In this document: positions 42,416-50,605 of the stretch, piece by piece
How the letters are laid out: the number at the start of each line of letters is the position of its first letter
How positions within the stretch are numbered: position 1 is the first letter of the stretch
Source: Agromyces albus
GTDB lineage: Bacteria > Actinomycetota > Actinomycetes > Actinomycetales > Microbacteriaceae
Length of the DNA: 64,000 nt
Direction: 5' to 3'
NCBI RefSeq assembly: GCF_004134825.1
Contig: NZ_SDPN01000002.1
Span: 62,001 to 126,000, forward strand
Program-made: the position numbers and the translations under genes
Notes under the pieces: model-generated
What the model saw: only the letters and a program-made list of their open reading frames with translations
What the model was told of the DNA's origin: nothing
The model's database searches: none

Positions 42416-42859
42416 ATGAGCAGTACCGGCCTCAGCCACGTCACCTTCATCGTCACAGACCTCGATCGTATGGAGCACCTCCTCTCCGCCGTGCTCGGCG
42501 CCGTTCGGGTTTACGACAGCGGCAGCGAGATGTTCTCGCTCTCGGAGGAGCGCTTCTTCCTCATCGGCGACGGTGACACGGCGACCTGGGTCGCGATCAT
42601 GCAGGGCGACGCGGCGCTGCCGCGCACCTACAACCACGTCGCGTTCCAGGTGCGGCGCGAAGACCTGCCGACGCTGCGCGAGACGATCACGGGGCTCGGG
42701 CTCGACATCCGGCCGCCGCGCTCTCGTGTCGACGGCGAGGGTGACTCCATCTACTTCTACGACCACGACGGTCACTTGTTCGAGTTGCACGCCGGCTCGC
42801 TGCGCGAGCGTCTCGCGGTCTACTCGGCGACGGCACCGGGCGGCGACGTCGGCGCGTGA
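42416..42859 (+). CDS. fosX: FosX-like fosfomycin-resistance epoxide hydrolase
   Basis: 147 residues of the vicinal-oxygen-chelate fold. Metal ligands fall at His8 (LSHVTFIV), His74 (RTYNHVAF) and Glu123 (HLFELHAG); the FosX-specific catalytic Glu is matched by Glu45 in SLSEERFFLI. YDSG, GEGDSIYFYD and the C-terminal LRERLAVY also follow characterised FosX proteins, which add water to the fosfomycin epoxide. Resemblance is from memory of the family, without an alignment. TAGCGT lies eight bases before the ATG, suggesting a leaderless transcript. No mobile element adjoins, so probably intrinsic. Confidence 0.85.
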   Translation: MSSTGLSHVTFIVTDLDRMEHLLSAVLGAVRVYDSGSEMFSLSEERFFLIGDGDTATWVAIMQGDAALPRTYNHVAFQVRREDLPTLRETITGLGLDIRPPRSRVDGEGDSIYFYDHDGHLFELHAGSLRERLAVYSATAPGGDVGA

Positions 42860-42869
42860 GTCAGGTCAC

Positions 42870-43523
42870 TCACGGCCGGCGGCGCGCGAGCAGGGTGGCA
42901 TCCGCTACCTCGACGGTTGCGCCATCGCGCACCATCGTTCGAGGGCGCTGCTCGACCACGAGCGCCTCGAAGTCGTCGGGCAAGGCGGGCAGCAGGTCTT
43001 CGGCGAGGAACATCGCGTTGCGGTGGCTCTCGGTCAGGTGCGTGAACACTCCCGACGGCGCATGCCCGACCACCAGGAGGTGCCCGCCCGGCGCAACGGC
43101 CTGCGACAGCCGGCGGGTCACCTCGACCATCCCGCCGTCGGGCGGATGCAGGAAGTGCGTCGTGACGAGATCGAACGACCGGCCCTCGGCGGCGAACGTG
43201 CGGGCGTCGACCTGCCACCAGTCGGTGCGGTCGGCGACCCCGGCCTCCTCCGCGTGCTGAGCGGCGCGGGCGAGACCGTTGGCCGAGAAATCGGCGCCGG
43301 TCACCCGCCATCCCTGTCGGGCCAGCCAGATCACGTCGCCACCCTCACCGCAGCCGACGTCGAGCGCCGTGCCCGGGGTCAGCGCCGACGCCTCGGCGAC
43401 GAGCTGCGGATTCGGATTCCCGCTCCACACCTTCTGCTCGCCCGAGTAGCGCTCCTCCCAGCTCGACGGCTCGAACATCTCCGCCGCTTCAGCCTCCGTG
43501 GGCTTGTGATCGTGTCGACTCAT
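42870..43523 (-). CDS. SAM-dependent methyltransferase, class I
   Basis: 217 residues from MSRHDHKPTEAEAAEMF. Motif I TALDVGCGEGGDVIWLA (about 53-69) binds the SAM methionine part; GWRVTGADFSANGLARA is motif II. FDLVTTHFLHPP is motif post-I/II, and APGGHLLVVGH is the usual motif IV. The opening FEPSSWEERYSGEQKVWSGNPN resembles TehB/thiopurine-methyltransferase-like proteins. GGAAGG precedes the ATG. Substrate unknown. Convergent with the FosX-like gene (10-base gap). Confidence 0.9.
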   Translation of the reverse strand: MSRHDHKPTEAEAAEMFEPSSWEERYSGEQKVWSGNPNPQLVAEASALTPGTALDVGCGEGGDVIWLARQGWRVTGADFSANGLARAAQHAEEAGVADRTDWWQVDARTFAAEGRSFDLVTTHFLHPPDGGMVEVTRRLSQAVAPGGHLLVVGHAPSGVFTHLTESHRNAMFLAEDLLPALPDDFEALVVEQRPRTMVRDGATVEVADATLLARRRP

Positions 43524-43725
43524 GAGCGTGCTTCCTTCCGCTGTTCCCGAGCGTACGGGCGCGACCCACGGATGGCGCATCCGCTTGCCGTTTCAGCAAA
43601 TCGCCGCGTCACCGTGCGAAGAGCTCCGGCCTGCTGACGCCACCCGAAGAGGGACTTCGGTCACCGCTGGAGGTGAGCTACGCTCAGGATTCAGGGGCAG
43701 CGTTCTCTCGAACGAGGGTGTGGTC

Positions 43726-44586
43726 ATGTGGCGCGACATCCGTATCAATGTGCAGCATCGTCGACGAGTCGCCATTCTGGGAGCCCTGGTCGCTGCAGGG
43801 GTCGTTCTGACCGGATGCGGCGCCGACGCGTCTCGCGCGCCTGAGCCTGGGCGGTCGCCGACGCCGACCTCGGTGCCGAGCGCTACCGCCCGGGCCGGTG
43901 AGGTGGAGTTCGATGGAATGACGGTGGCGTACCGGTGCACCGGCGAAGGCAGTCCGACCGTCATCCTTGAGGCCGGTAGTGACTCGCCTGGCACACAAGA
44001 ATGGCCGCCGGCCTTCGTCGCGCAGATCGCCGAGGTCACCACGGTCTGTATGTACAACCGGCTCGGCACCGGAGGTGGGAGCAGCGAGCCTCCGGATCAC
44101 CCCCGCACCTTCGACGATCTCGTCAGCGTGCTCGACGGAGTGCTCGGCGCTCTCGAGCTGGAACCCCCATACGTGATTGCGGGCCAGTCGTTCGGGGGCA
44201 ACATCGCCATCGCCTACGCCGCCGCGCATCCCGACCGGGTCGCGGCCCTCGTGACCATCGAGGCCTACCGCGACGACCCCGCGGAGATGGCGGCCATGCA
44301 AGCCGAAGAAGGGTTCACCTGGGAGGACAGCCCGGAACACGTGGACCTGGTACCTACTTCCGTGCAGGGGTATTCATACGCGATGCCGATCGGCGAGTTT
44401 CCGGTGCTCATCATCACGGCAACCGAGGACGGTGAGCGGGGTGCCCAGAACCAGGCGCAGTGGCTCGGACTCTCGCCCGATTCCAGGCAGGTGGTGATCG
44501 AGGGTCCGCACGACCTGCAGTTCGCAGCGCCTGAAGAAGTGGCTGGCGAGATCGTCGACCTCCTCGCCCGCCTCGGCGCGGGGTGA
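43726..44586 (+). CDS. Lipoprotein alpha/beta hydrolase
   Basis: 286 residues. Signal with lipobox LTGC (Cys31), then a Pro/Ser/Thr linker. The hydrolase core has VILEAGSDSP as oxyanion strand, the nucleophile elbow GQSFGGNIA (Ser), and IEGPHDLQF with the catalytic His; the acid is probably the Asp/Glu in ITATEDGERG. Length and order fit a monofunctional hydrolase/esterase on the outer face of the membrane. ATG 43726 is chosen over longer open frame because the signal peptide starts there. Substrate unknown. Confidence 0.88.
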   Translation: MWRDIRINVQHRRRVAILGALVAAGVVLTGCGADASRAPEPGRSPTPTSVPSATARAGEVEFDGMTVAYRCTGEGSPTVILEAGSDSPGTQEWPPAFVAQIAEVTTVCMYNRLGTGGGSSEPPDHPRTFDDLVSVLDGVLGALELEPPYVIAGQSFGGNIAIAYAAAHPDRVAALVTIEAYRDDPAEMAAMQAEEGFTWEDSPEHVDLVPTSVQGYSYAMPIGEFPVLIITATEDGERGAQNQAQWLGLSPDSRQVVIEGPHDLQFAAPEEVAGEIVDLLARLGAG

Positions 44587-44644
44587 CTCGGCCGAACGCC
44601 TGGTCCTCCCGACGAGCTCGGGTGTTCCTCGGGCGGTCGGCCGC

Positions 44645-44935
44645 TCAGTCGGCCACCGGCTCGGCGGGCGCGACGCGGCGCGCCTCGAGCCGAACGTTCC
44701 AGAGGGTGAGCGCGCCGCCGAGCACGGGAATGAGCGCCATCCACCGTGTGCGGCCGAGCAGATCGCGACCGAACAGTGCCGTCACGACGACGGCCAGGTA
44801 GAGGGCGCCGTGCGTCGGTCCCATCGTTGCCGTGATCGGCCGAAGGTGCAGCGTTGCGAGGTTGGCGAGCAGCAGCGCGACGCTTGCCAGCTCGAGGATA
44901 GAGAGCACCTCGAACGCGCGCAGTACCGGCCTCAT
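44645..44935 (-). CDS. DUF3817-family membrane protein
   Basis: 96 residues with about three hydrophobic helices (LELASVALLLANLATLHL, GALYLAVVVTALFG, WMALIPVLGGALTLWNV). MRPVLRAFEVLSILELASVALLL and MGPTHGALYL match the DUF3817 pattern of small actinobacterial membrane proteins. The ATG overlaps the stop of the upstream membrane gene by four bases. Function unknown; probably acts with that neighbour under MarR control. Confidence 0.8.
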   Translation of the reverse strand: MRPVLRAFEVLSILELASVALLLANLATLHLRPITATMGPTHGALYLAVVVTALFGRDLLGRTRWMALIPVLGGALTLWNVRLEARRVAPAEPVAD

Positions 44936-45387
44936 GCGTAGTCCGATCCTGGGCGCACGATCATGAGCACGACCACGACGGCCCAGCACAGGTTGAAGAT
45001 GCCCGCGAGCATGCCCAGTCGTCGCAGCTGTCGGCCGTCGTCGGGCTCTTTCAGCGCCTGCTTCTGCCGCGGTGCAATCTGCAGGGCGAGCAGCGCGCCC
45101 GCCACCGCGGTGATGATCATCGCAATCGTGATCCAGATCTCGCCCATGCGCCCCTGCACGATCGCGAGGGTGATGCCGACGACCGGCACGATGATGGCGA
45201 GCATGCCGTAGACACGGGTGATCCGGTGCAGCAGCGCAGCGACGCGAGGGCTGCGTTCGCCGGGGCGTCGTTCCGGTGAGCCATCGGTGACGGGCGCGAA
45301 TCGTGGGAACAGGCTGACCGCGGCTGCCGAAGGCCCGACGAACAAGATGCCCGCGAGCACGTGCGCAGAGAGGAGGAATGCTTCCAT
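44932..45387 (-). CDS. DUF2269-like membrane protein
   Basis: 151 residues with four hydrophobic helices (start LLSAHVLAGILFVGPSAAAVSLFP; then GMLAIIVPVVGITLAIVQG; ITIAMIITAVAGALLALQI; MLAGIFNLCWAVVVVLMIV). HxxxG in the first helix is the DUF2269 signature. The ATG lies seven bases after TAGACT, a -10 that is inside the MarR-type palindrome, so it is probably a leaderless, MarR-repressed transcript covering this gene and the DUF3817 gene. Confidence 0.75.
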   Translation of the reverse strand: MEAFLLSAHVLAGILFVGPSAAAVSLFPRFAPVTDGSPERRPGERSPRVAALLHRITRVYGMLAIIVPVVGITLAIVQGRMGEIWITIAMIITAVAGALLALQIAPRQKQALKEPDDGRQLRRLGMLAGIFNLCWAVVVVLMIVRPGSDYA

Positions 45388-45390
45388 AAG

Positions 45391-45407
45391 CTTCAGTCTA
45401 ACTGAAG
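45391..45407. promoter_or_regulatory. MarR-type operator over a -10 element
   Basis: CTTCAGT, 3 bases, ACTGAAG: perfect inverted repeat. It contains TAGACT on the minus strand (45400-45395), the -10 of the membrane-protein operon that starts at 45387. It is also just downstream of the MarR gene stop. Confidence 0.6.
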
Positions 45408-45422
45408 GTTACGTAAGCGGCG

Positions 45423-45833
45423 TCAACCGAGGCGCCGGCGAAGCTCTTCCGCGAGTGCTTCGGAGAGCTGCGGCATCCGCTCGCCGAAAGCGGCGTCGAG
45501 CTCGGCGACGATCTCTGCGGCCCGGTCGAGCAGTTCCTCCCCGCGAGGCGTGACCCTCAACGACGACGACGCTCCGGCATGGGCCGTGGCATCCGCCACC
45601 AGCCCGTCGGCCGAGAAGCCGGCCACCGCCGCGTGTGCGCTCTGCACGGTGATGCGCGATCGTCGCGCGAGCTCACTGAACGAGATGCCAGGGCTGCCCT
45701 TGATGTGCCCGAGCAGGCCGTACTTGCGCGTCGTGAGCCCGAGCGGCTTCAGGGCGTCGGCGAGCTGCGCCTCCCACACGCGCGAGAACGTGAGCAAGGC
45801 GATGACAGGACTGAACGGCGGCTCTTCGGCCAT
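45423..45833 (-). CDS. MarR-family regulator
   Basis: 136 residues. Winged helix from about 25 to 100: YGLLGHIKGSPGISFSELARRSRITVQSAHAAVAGFSADGLV, then wing residues SSSLRVTPRGEELL. Flanking helices form the dimer. A -10 TAAACT ends seven bases before the ATG, so the mRNA is likely leaderless. The same-strand membrane-protein operon begins 36 bases downstream, behind an inverted repeat that this protein may bind. Confidence 0.88.
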   Translation of the reverse strand: MAEEPPFSPVIALLTFSRVWEAQLADALKPLGLTTRKYGLLGHIKGSPGISFSELARRSRITVQSAHAAVAGFSADGLVADATAHAGASSSLRVTPRGEELLDRAAEIVAELDAAFGERMPQLSEALAEELRRRLG

Positions 45834-45934
45834 GCCTCGAAGTTTACGGAAGTACCGAAGTACCGAGACCGCGCGAACCGGAAAGTGCTCCGAGCCCTCT
45901 TTCCGACGTCAGTGGGTTCTGCGAAGCTGACGTC

Positions 45935-46813
45935 ATGCCTGAGTCGCCCGAGGTCGATGCACTCGTCGACGAGCTCGGCGCGCAACTCGCGGGCCGAGCG
46001 ATCACCGACGTCGACGTCCTCGAATTCCGCGTCGCGAAGACGCGTGCAAGGCCGCCGTCGTCGCTCACCGGCGAACGCCTGACCGCGGCGATGCGGCACG
46101 GCAAGCTCGTCGACCTCGTGTTCGGAGATGCCCACCTCGTGGTGTCGCTCGGCCGGCATGGCTGGGCGCGTTGGCGCGATGGCGATGGCGACGACGCGGC
46201 CGCCTACGACGCACCCGTGACCGGGGCCGACGACGCAGACGCCGGCCCCGCCCCGGCGCTCGCCACCGTCGAGTTCGACGACGGCAGGGCGCTCGAGTTC
46301 ACAGATGCCGGTGGCTGGGTGTCCCTCGGCTTCTGGGTCGTCGACGACCCTGCCGACGTGCCGGCCGTCGCCAAGCTCGGGCCCGACCCCGCCGACCCTG
46401 AGTTCTCGCGTGCCGACTTCGACCAAGCCGTCGTCGGCCGCCGCAAGCAGATCAAGGCCGTGCTGCAGGAACAGGAGTCGCTCGCCGGCATCGGCAACGC
46501 GTACTCCGACGAGATCCTCCACACGGCGAAGATCTCGCCGGTCGCGCACGCCGCAGCCCTCACCGAGGCTGAGCTCGGCCGCCTCTTCGACACGACGGTC
46601 GGCACCATCACGACGGCGATCGAGGCCCGCCGAGGCATCCCGATCGATCAGCTCAAGGCGGTGAAGGTCGCGGCCATGCGCGTGCACGGCAGGGCGGGAG
46701 AGACCTGCCCGGTCTGCGGCGACACGATCCGCGACTTCTCGTTCGCGAGCACGACCGCCCAGTACTGCCCGACGTGCCAGACGAACGGTGAACAGCTTCC
46801 GCTCAAGGGGTGA
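45935..46813 (+). CDS. Fpg/Nei-family DNA glycosylase
   Basis: 292 residues. The N-terminal MPESPEV gives the catalytic Pro/Glu pair (PE at 2-3) with Ser instead of the Fpg Leu, as in actinobacterial Nei-type enzymes. RHGKLVDLVF supplies the conserved Lys; KAVLQEQESLAGIGNAYSDEILH (about 172-194) is the helix-two-turn-helix; the zinc finger closes the protein (CPVCGDTIRDFSFASTT and CPTCQ). All catalytic and zinc residues are present. It excises oxidised bases and nicks the strand. An acidic Gly/Asp/Ala insertion (about 80-110) lengthens the N-domain. Confidence 0.92.
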   Translation: MPESPEVDALVDELGAQLAGRAITDVDVLEFRVAKTRARPPSSLTGERLTAAMRHGKLVDLVFGDAHLVVSLGRHGWARWRDGDGDDAAAYDAPVTGADDADAGPAPALATVEFDDGRALEFTDAGGWVSLGFWVVDDPADVPAVAKLGPDPADPEFSRADFDQAVVGRRKQIKAVLQEQESLAGIGNAYSDEILHTAKISPVAHAAALTEAELGRLFDTTVGTITTAIEARRGIPIDQLKAVKVAAMRVHGRAGETCPVCGDTIRDFSFASTTAQYCPTCQTNGEQLPLKG

Positions 46814-46845
46814 CGCGGTCGAGCAGCCCGGTTAACGTGACCGGT

Positions 46846-47451
46846 ATGAACGCAATCGACTCCATCACGCTCGAGGTGGCCGACACTGCGGCCGCCGAAC
46901 GCTTCTACGACGCCGCCTTCGGGCTCGGCGATCTCCTTCGTCTGCGAACCACGGATGCCCCGACCACGGGCTTCCGCGGCTTCACCCTGTCGCTCATCAC
47001 GGCGCAGCCCTCGAACGTCGACGGTCTGATCGACGCTGCTGTCGACGCCGGTGCCGCCACGCTGAAGCCGGCCGAGAAGTCGCTTTGGGGCTACGGCGGC
47101 GTCGTGCAGGCCCCCGACGGCACGATCTGGACGGTCGCGTCGTCGGCGAAGAAGGACACCGGCCCGGTCACCCGGCAGATCGACGAGATCGTGCTCCTGC
47201 TCGGCGCCGAGGATGTGGGCGCGAGCAAGCGGTTCTACGCCGACCGCGGCTTCACCGTCGGGAAGAGCATCGGCGGCTATGTCGACTTCGCCATGCCGTC
47301 GAGCTCGATCGGCCTGAACCTCTACAAGCGGCGCGCGCTCGCAAAGGTTGCCGGCGTCGACCCCGAGGGCGACGGATCGCACCGGCTGATCATCAACTGC
47401 GGCACCGAGTCGTTCACCGACCCCGAGGGCTTCGTGTGGGCGCCCGCGTGA
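46846..47451 (+). CDS. VOC/glyoxalase-superfamily protein, copy 1
   Basis: 201 residues made of two VOC halves (ITLEVADTAAAERFYDAAFGLGD and IVLLLGAEDVGASKRFYADRGFTVG). WGYGGVVQAPDGTIWTVASSAKK is a conserved linking strand. Metal ligands typical of glyoxalase I are not clearly present. The gene is nearly duplicated at 47782-48408. TAACGT lies seven bases before the ATG, so probably leaderless. Substrate unknown. Confidence 0.82.
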   Translation: MNAIDSITLEVADTAAAERFYDAAFGLGDLLRLRTTDAPTTGFRGFTLSLITAQPSNVDGLIDAAVDAGAATLKPAEKSLWGYGGVVQAPDGTIWTVASSAKKDTGPVTRQIDEIVLLLGAEDVGASKRFYADRGFTVGKSIGGYVDFAMPSSSIGLNLYKRRALAKVAGVDPEGDGSHRLIINCGTESFTDPEGFVWAPA

Positions 47452-47460
47452 GGTGAACCC

Positions 47461-47676
47461 TCAGGCCACCTGAGACATCGAGTCGACGCGCACGCGGCTG
47501 ACCGCCTCGGGTGCCGCCGTGAATCGGCCAATCACGCCGTCGCCGGTGACGTACTGCACACGGATGCCTCGGCCGACGGGCGACACCTTCGTGACCTCGA
47601 ACGCGTGGCCGAAGGCGTTGACGAGCGTGTCGCCGACCGCCAGCTGACGCGTCTGCCGCAATTCGATGACCTCCAT
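47461..47676 (-). CDS. Small protein of unknown function between the glyoxalase copies
   Basis: 71 residues, strand-rich (AVGDTLVNAFGHAFEVTKVSPVGRGIRVQYVT), resembling a small SH3-like barrel, which is a guess from the alternating pattern. A GAGACT ends six bases before the ATG. It is transcribed against the two flanking glyoxalase genes and probably was caught between them when the gene duplicated. No family recognised. Confidence 0.55.
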   Translation of the reverse strand: MEVIELRQTRQLAVGDTLVNAFGHAFEVTKVSPVGRGIRVQYVTGDGVIGRFTAAPEAVSRVRVDSMSQVA

Positions 47677-47781
47677 ACTGAGAGTCTCTCAAGACCCACC
47701 GACATCGATCCGCCCGTGGGACGACGCAATCGATCAGTATCTGAGAAGCGCCGCCGAGAGCGCCCGAATAGCGTCGTCGGT

Positions 47782-48408
47782 ATGAACAACATCGACTCCA
47801 TCACCCTCGAGGTGGCCGACACCACGGCCGCCGAACGCTTCTACAACGCCGCCTTCGGGCTCGGCGACCTCCTGCGCGTGCGGGCCTCGGATGCCCCGAC
47901 CACCGGCTTCCGCGGGTACACCCTGTCGCTCATCGTGGCGCAGCCCTCGACCGTCAGCGCCCTCATCGACTCGGCGGTCGCTGCCGGCGCCACGACGCTG
48001 AAGCCGGTCGAGAAGTCCATGTGGGGCTATGGCGGTGTCGTGCAGGCGCCCGACGGGGCGATCTGGAAGGTCGCGACGTCGGCGAAGAAAAACACCGGTC
48101 CCGCCACACGGCAGGTCGACCAGGTCGTGCTCCTGCTGGGCGCAGACGACGTGGGCGCGAGCAAGCGGTTCTACGTCGACGGCGGCCTCACGGTCGGGAA
48201 GAGCTTCGGGAGCTACGTCGACTTCTCCATGCCGTCGAGCCCCGTCGGCCTGGGGCTCTACAAGCGCCGCGCACTTGCCAAAGACGCCGGCGTCGCTCCC
48301 GAGGGCAGCGGCTCGCACCGGCTGCTCATCAACAGCGGCGCCGAGTCGTTCACCGACCCCGACGGCTTCGCGTGGGCGCCAGCCTCGGTGAGCTCGGTGG
48401 TCGAGTAG
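47782..48408 (+). CDS. VOC/glyoxalase-superfamily protein, copy 2
   Basis: 208 residues, closely similar to copy 1 along its whole length (IDSITLEVADTTAAERFYNAAFGLGDLL, WGYGGVVQAPDG, DVGASKRFYVDGGLTVGKSF). It has seven additional C-terminal residues; the final SVVE and the stop codon come from the REP-like repeat that begins at 48396. TAGCGT lies seven bases before the ATG as in copy 1. Probably a recent tandem duplication. Confidence 0.82.
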   Translation: MNNIDSITLEVADTTAAERFYNAAFGLGDLLRVRASDAPTTGFRGYTLSLIVAQPSTVSALIDSAVAAGATTLKPVEKSMWGYGGVVQAPDGAIWKVATSAKKNTGPATRQVDQVVLLLGADDVGASKRFYVDGGLTVGKSFGSYVDFSMPSSPVGLGLYKRRALAKDAGVAPEGSGSHRLLINSGAESFTDPDGFAWAPASVSSVVE

Positions 48409-48528
48409 CGCCGCCGAAGGCGACGCACCCCGGTGGTCGAGTAGCGACGCCGAAGGCGACGCGTATCGAGGCCACACCACTCCGGAAGTGGTTTCGATAC
48501 GGCTGCTTCGCTGCCTACTCAACCACCG
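48396..48528. repeat. Cluster of three REP-like elements
   Basis: Two direct units begin GGTGGTCGAGTAGC (48396-48425 and 48432-48478), the second reaching GCGTATCGAGGCCACACC. A third, inverted unit starts GGTTTCGATACGGC and ends CCTACTCAACCACC (48490-48528). Each unit can fold by itself and the outer units can pair with each other. The first unit provides the stop codon of the glyoxalase copy 2. Confidence 0.8.
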
Positions 48529-48548
48529 GGGTCAGCGAGAATGGTCGG

Positions 48549-49022
48549 GTGACGACTACCACCGACATCCGACCCGGCGACCTCACCGACGAGCGTGTGG
48601 TGCGCCTGCTCACCGACCACCTGACCGACATGTTCGCGACGTCGCCCGCCGAGAGCGTGCACGCGCTCGACGTCTCGGGGCTCGCGGTGCCCGAGGTGAC
48701 GTTCTGGACGATCACCGAGGGCGACGTCGTGCTCGGCTGTGTCGCCCTGAAGGAGATCGAGGCCGGGCACGGCGAGCTGAAGTCGATGCGCACGGATGCC
48801 GCGGCACGCGGTCGTGGGCTCGGCGCGCGCCTGCTCGAGCACGTGCTCGACGAGGCTGCTCGCCGCGGATACCGGCGGCTCAGCCTCGAGACCGGATCGC
48901 AGGAGTTCTTCCGCCCCGCCCGCACCCTCTACGCGAAGTACGGCTTCCGCGAGTGCGGACCGTTCGCCGGCTACGAGCTCGACCCGAACAGCATCTTCAT
49001 GACGCTCGAGCTCGAGCCGTAA
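48549..49022 (+). CDS. GNAT-family N-acetyltransferase
   Basis: 157 residues from GTG 48549. Motif A of the GNAT fold is SMRTDAAARGRGLGARLLEHVLDEAARRGYRRLSLETG (about 80-118), with R-G-x-G-L-G binding the acetyl-CoA phosphates. PARTLYAKYGFREC and FMTLEL close it. GAGAAT six bases before the GTG is a degenerate -10. Acceptor unknown; the opening (LTDHLTDMFATSPAESVHALDV) is close to ElaA/PA4866-like acetyltransferases. Confidence 0.87.
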   Translation: MTTTTDIRPGDLTDERVVRLLTDHLTDMFATSPAESVHALDVSGLAVPEVTFWTITEGDVVLGCVALKEIEAGHGELKSMRTDAAARGRGLGARLLEHVLDEAARRGYRRLSLETGSQEFFRPARTLYAKYGFRECGPFAGYELDPNSIFMTLELEP

Positions 49023-49067
49023 GCCGAGAGCTCGGCTCGCGCGGCCGAGTGTCCGTAGGGTGGAGCC

Positions 49068-49754
49068 ATGGCCGCCACGACCAGTGATGCTCGCGCCGAG
49101 ATCGCCGCCCTCTGCGAACGCGGCCTCGAGTGGTACCCAGGCCTGTCACGAGGGCAGACGGATGCCTCGAGCGCGCGTCCGGCCGCGGTGCTCGTGCTGT
49201 TCGGCGTGCTCGATTCCGTGCCCGCCCGAACCAGCCGCGCGTTGGCGCGGGATCTCGATGTGCTGCTCCTCCGCCGCGCGGCGACCCTCGGCAGCCACGC
49301 CGGACAGATCGCGTTCCCCGGTGGCCGGCTCGAGGCATCCGACGACGGACCGATCTCGGCCGCGATTCGCGAGGCCGGCGAGGAGACCGGCGTCGACCCC
49401 GACGGTGTCGAGCCGCTCGGCACGTTGCCCGCGTTGGCGGTTTCCGTGAGCAACCACCTCGTCACGCCCGTGCCGGCGTGGTGGACGCGCCCCTCCGAGG
49501 TGGCGGCCGTTGACCACGACGAGTCCGTCGACGTGTTCCGAGTGCCCGTCGCCGACTTGCTCCACCCGGCGAATCGGGGCAACACGGAACAGACGTTCGG
49601 CACGACCACCTCTCGCTCGCCGGCCTTCACGGTCGACGGCCGCGTCGTCTGGGGCATCACCGCGCTGGTGCTGGATCGCATGTTCGACGAGCTCGGCTGG
49701 TCGGAGCCATGGGACCCCGAACGCATCGTCGAGCCCGACGACCTGCGTCCGTGA
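49068..49754 (+). CDS. NUDIX hydrolase, CoA pyrophosphatase type
   Basis: 228 residues. The Nudix box is GGRLEASDDGPISAAIREAGEETGV in pattern (about 86-110: G-x5-E-x7-REAxEExG, slightly lengthened in the spacer). LGSHAGQIAFPGG in front of it matches the UPF0035/NUDT7-type signature of coenzyme A pyrophosphatases. TAGGGT ends six bases before the ATG, so the transcript is probably leaderless. Confidence 0.88.
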   Translation: MAATTSDARAEIAALCERGLEWYPGLSRGQTDASSARPAAVLVLFGVLDSVPARTSRALARDLDVLLLRRAATLGSHAGQIAFPGGRLEASDDGPISAAIREAGEETGVDPDGVEPLGTLPALAVSVSNHLVTPVPAWWTRPSEVAAVDHDESVDVFRVPVADLLHPANRGNTEQTFGTTTSRSPAFTVDGRVVWGITALVLDRMFDELGWSEPWDPERIVEPDDLRP

Positions 49755-49808
49755 CGCAGATCGTCGAGCCCGACCTGTCGGGTTCGGCGCCCCGAGTGCG
49801 TCAGCGTG

Positions 49809-50534
49809 TCACGACCGCTTGGCCACGCTTCGACGCGCCATGACCGCGAGCACCACGCCGACAGCGCCAACGACGAGCCCGCCGATCCCGAGCCCGCGAG
49901 CGAGGGTGTCGTCTGCCGGTGCACTGGCCGTCGGTTCGACGGCATGCTCCTCCGTCGTCACTTCGGCGGGAGTGTGCCCGTGATCAGCACCGCTCGCCTC
50001 GGTGACCGTCACCGTCGGCGCGGGGTGCTCGGGTTCCGCCGCGCCGTTCTCCGCGACTTCACTCCAGTCGGTCGAGCCATCGGTGCACTCCTGGAGGACG
50101 GGGAACGCGAGTGTCTCGCCGGCGGCGTCTTCGGGCAGCTGGAGCGAGAGCTCGATCACGTCTCGCAGATCGCTCGGAAGCGGCGTCACCGCGGTGTAGA
50201 CGACCTGGGCGACGCGCTCGGTGATGTTCGCGCCATGGGAGTCGGTCTTCGGCTCGTCGAGTTGCTGCACGACCTTCTCGATCGACCAGTTCGAGTTGAC
50301 GGTGGGAGTGACTCGGTCGATGCCGTCGGGCATCGTGAAGGTCAGCTTGGTGGTGGGGCTTTCGCCGCATCCGTGCGGGATGCCGAATCCCAGCACGGTG
50401 TATGCCCCGGCTGCCGTCTCAGTCGGGTCGACGCCGACATGTGCGTTGGCCGCGAGCGGTGCGGCAAGGGCGAGGATGGTGCCGGCGCCGAGAGCGGCGG
50501 CTGCGGCGAGGGCGGGTCGAATGTTGGAGTTCAC
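49809..50534 (-). CDS. ycnI: YcnI-family (DUF1775) exported protein
   Basis: 241 residues from GTG 50534. The signal peptide ends at ANAHVGVDP: the N-terminal His of the mature protein is the copper ligand of YcnI proteins, and VGVDPTETAAGAYTVLGFGIPHGCGESPTTKLTF is the DUF1775 core. A C-terminal His/Glu-rich linker and a membrane helix (LGIGGLVVGAVGVVLAVMA) anchor it outside. YcnI proteins take part in copper handling. The multi-span membrane gene upstream, on the same strand, may belong to the same operon. Confidence 0.9.
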   Translation of the reverse strand: MNSNIRPALAAAAALGAGTILALAAPLAANAHVGVDPTETAAGAYTVLGFGIPHGCGESPTTKLTFTMPDGIDRVTPTVNSNWSIEKVVQQLDEPKTDSHGANITERVAQVVYTAVTPLPSDLRDVIELSLQLPEDAAGETLAFPVLQECTDGSTDWSEVAENGAAEPEHPAPTVTVTEASGADHGHTPAEVTTEEHAVEPTASAPADDTLARGLGIGGLVVGAVGVVLAVMARRSVAKRS

Positions 50535-50605
50535 TTCTCTGCTTTCGGGGTGAGCGGACGCGCACAGCGGTGCGGGGTGATTTGATGCGTCCGGGGTCGA
50601 AGTTG

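Noticed and set aside
48396-48528. Repeated palindromes considered as a CRISPR array
   Set aside because: Only three units, one inverted, no regular spacers, and no cas genes; they match dispersed REP-like elements.
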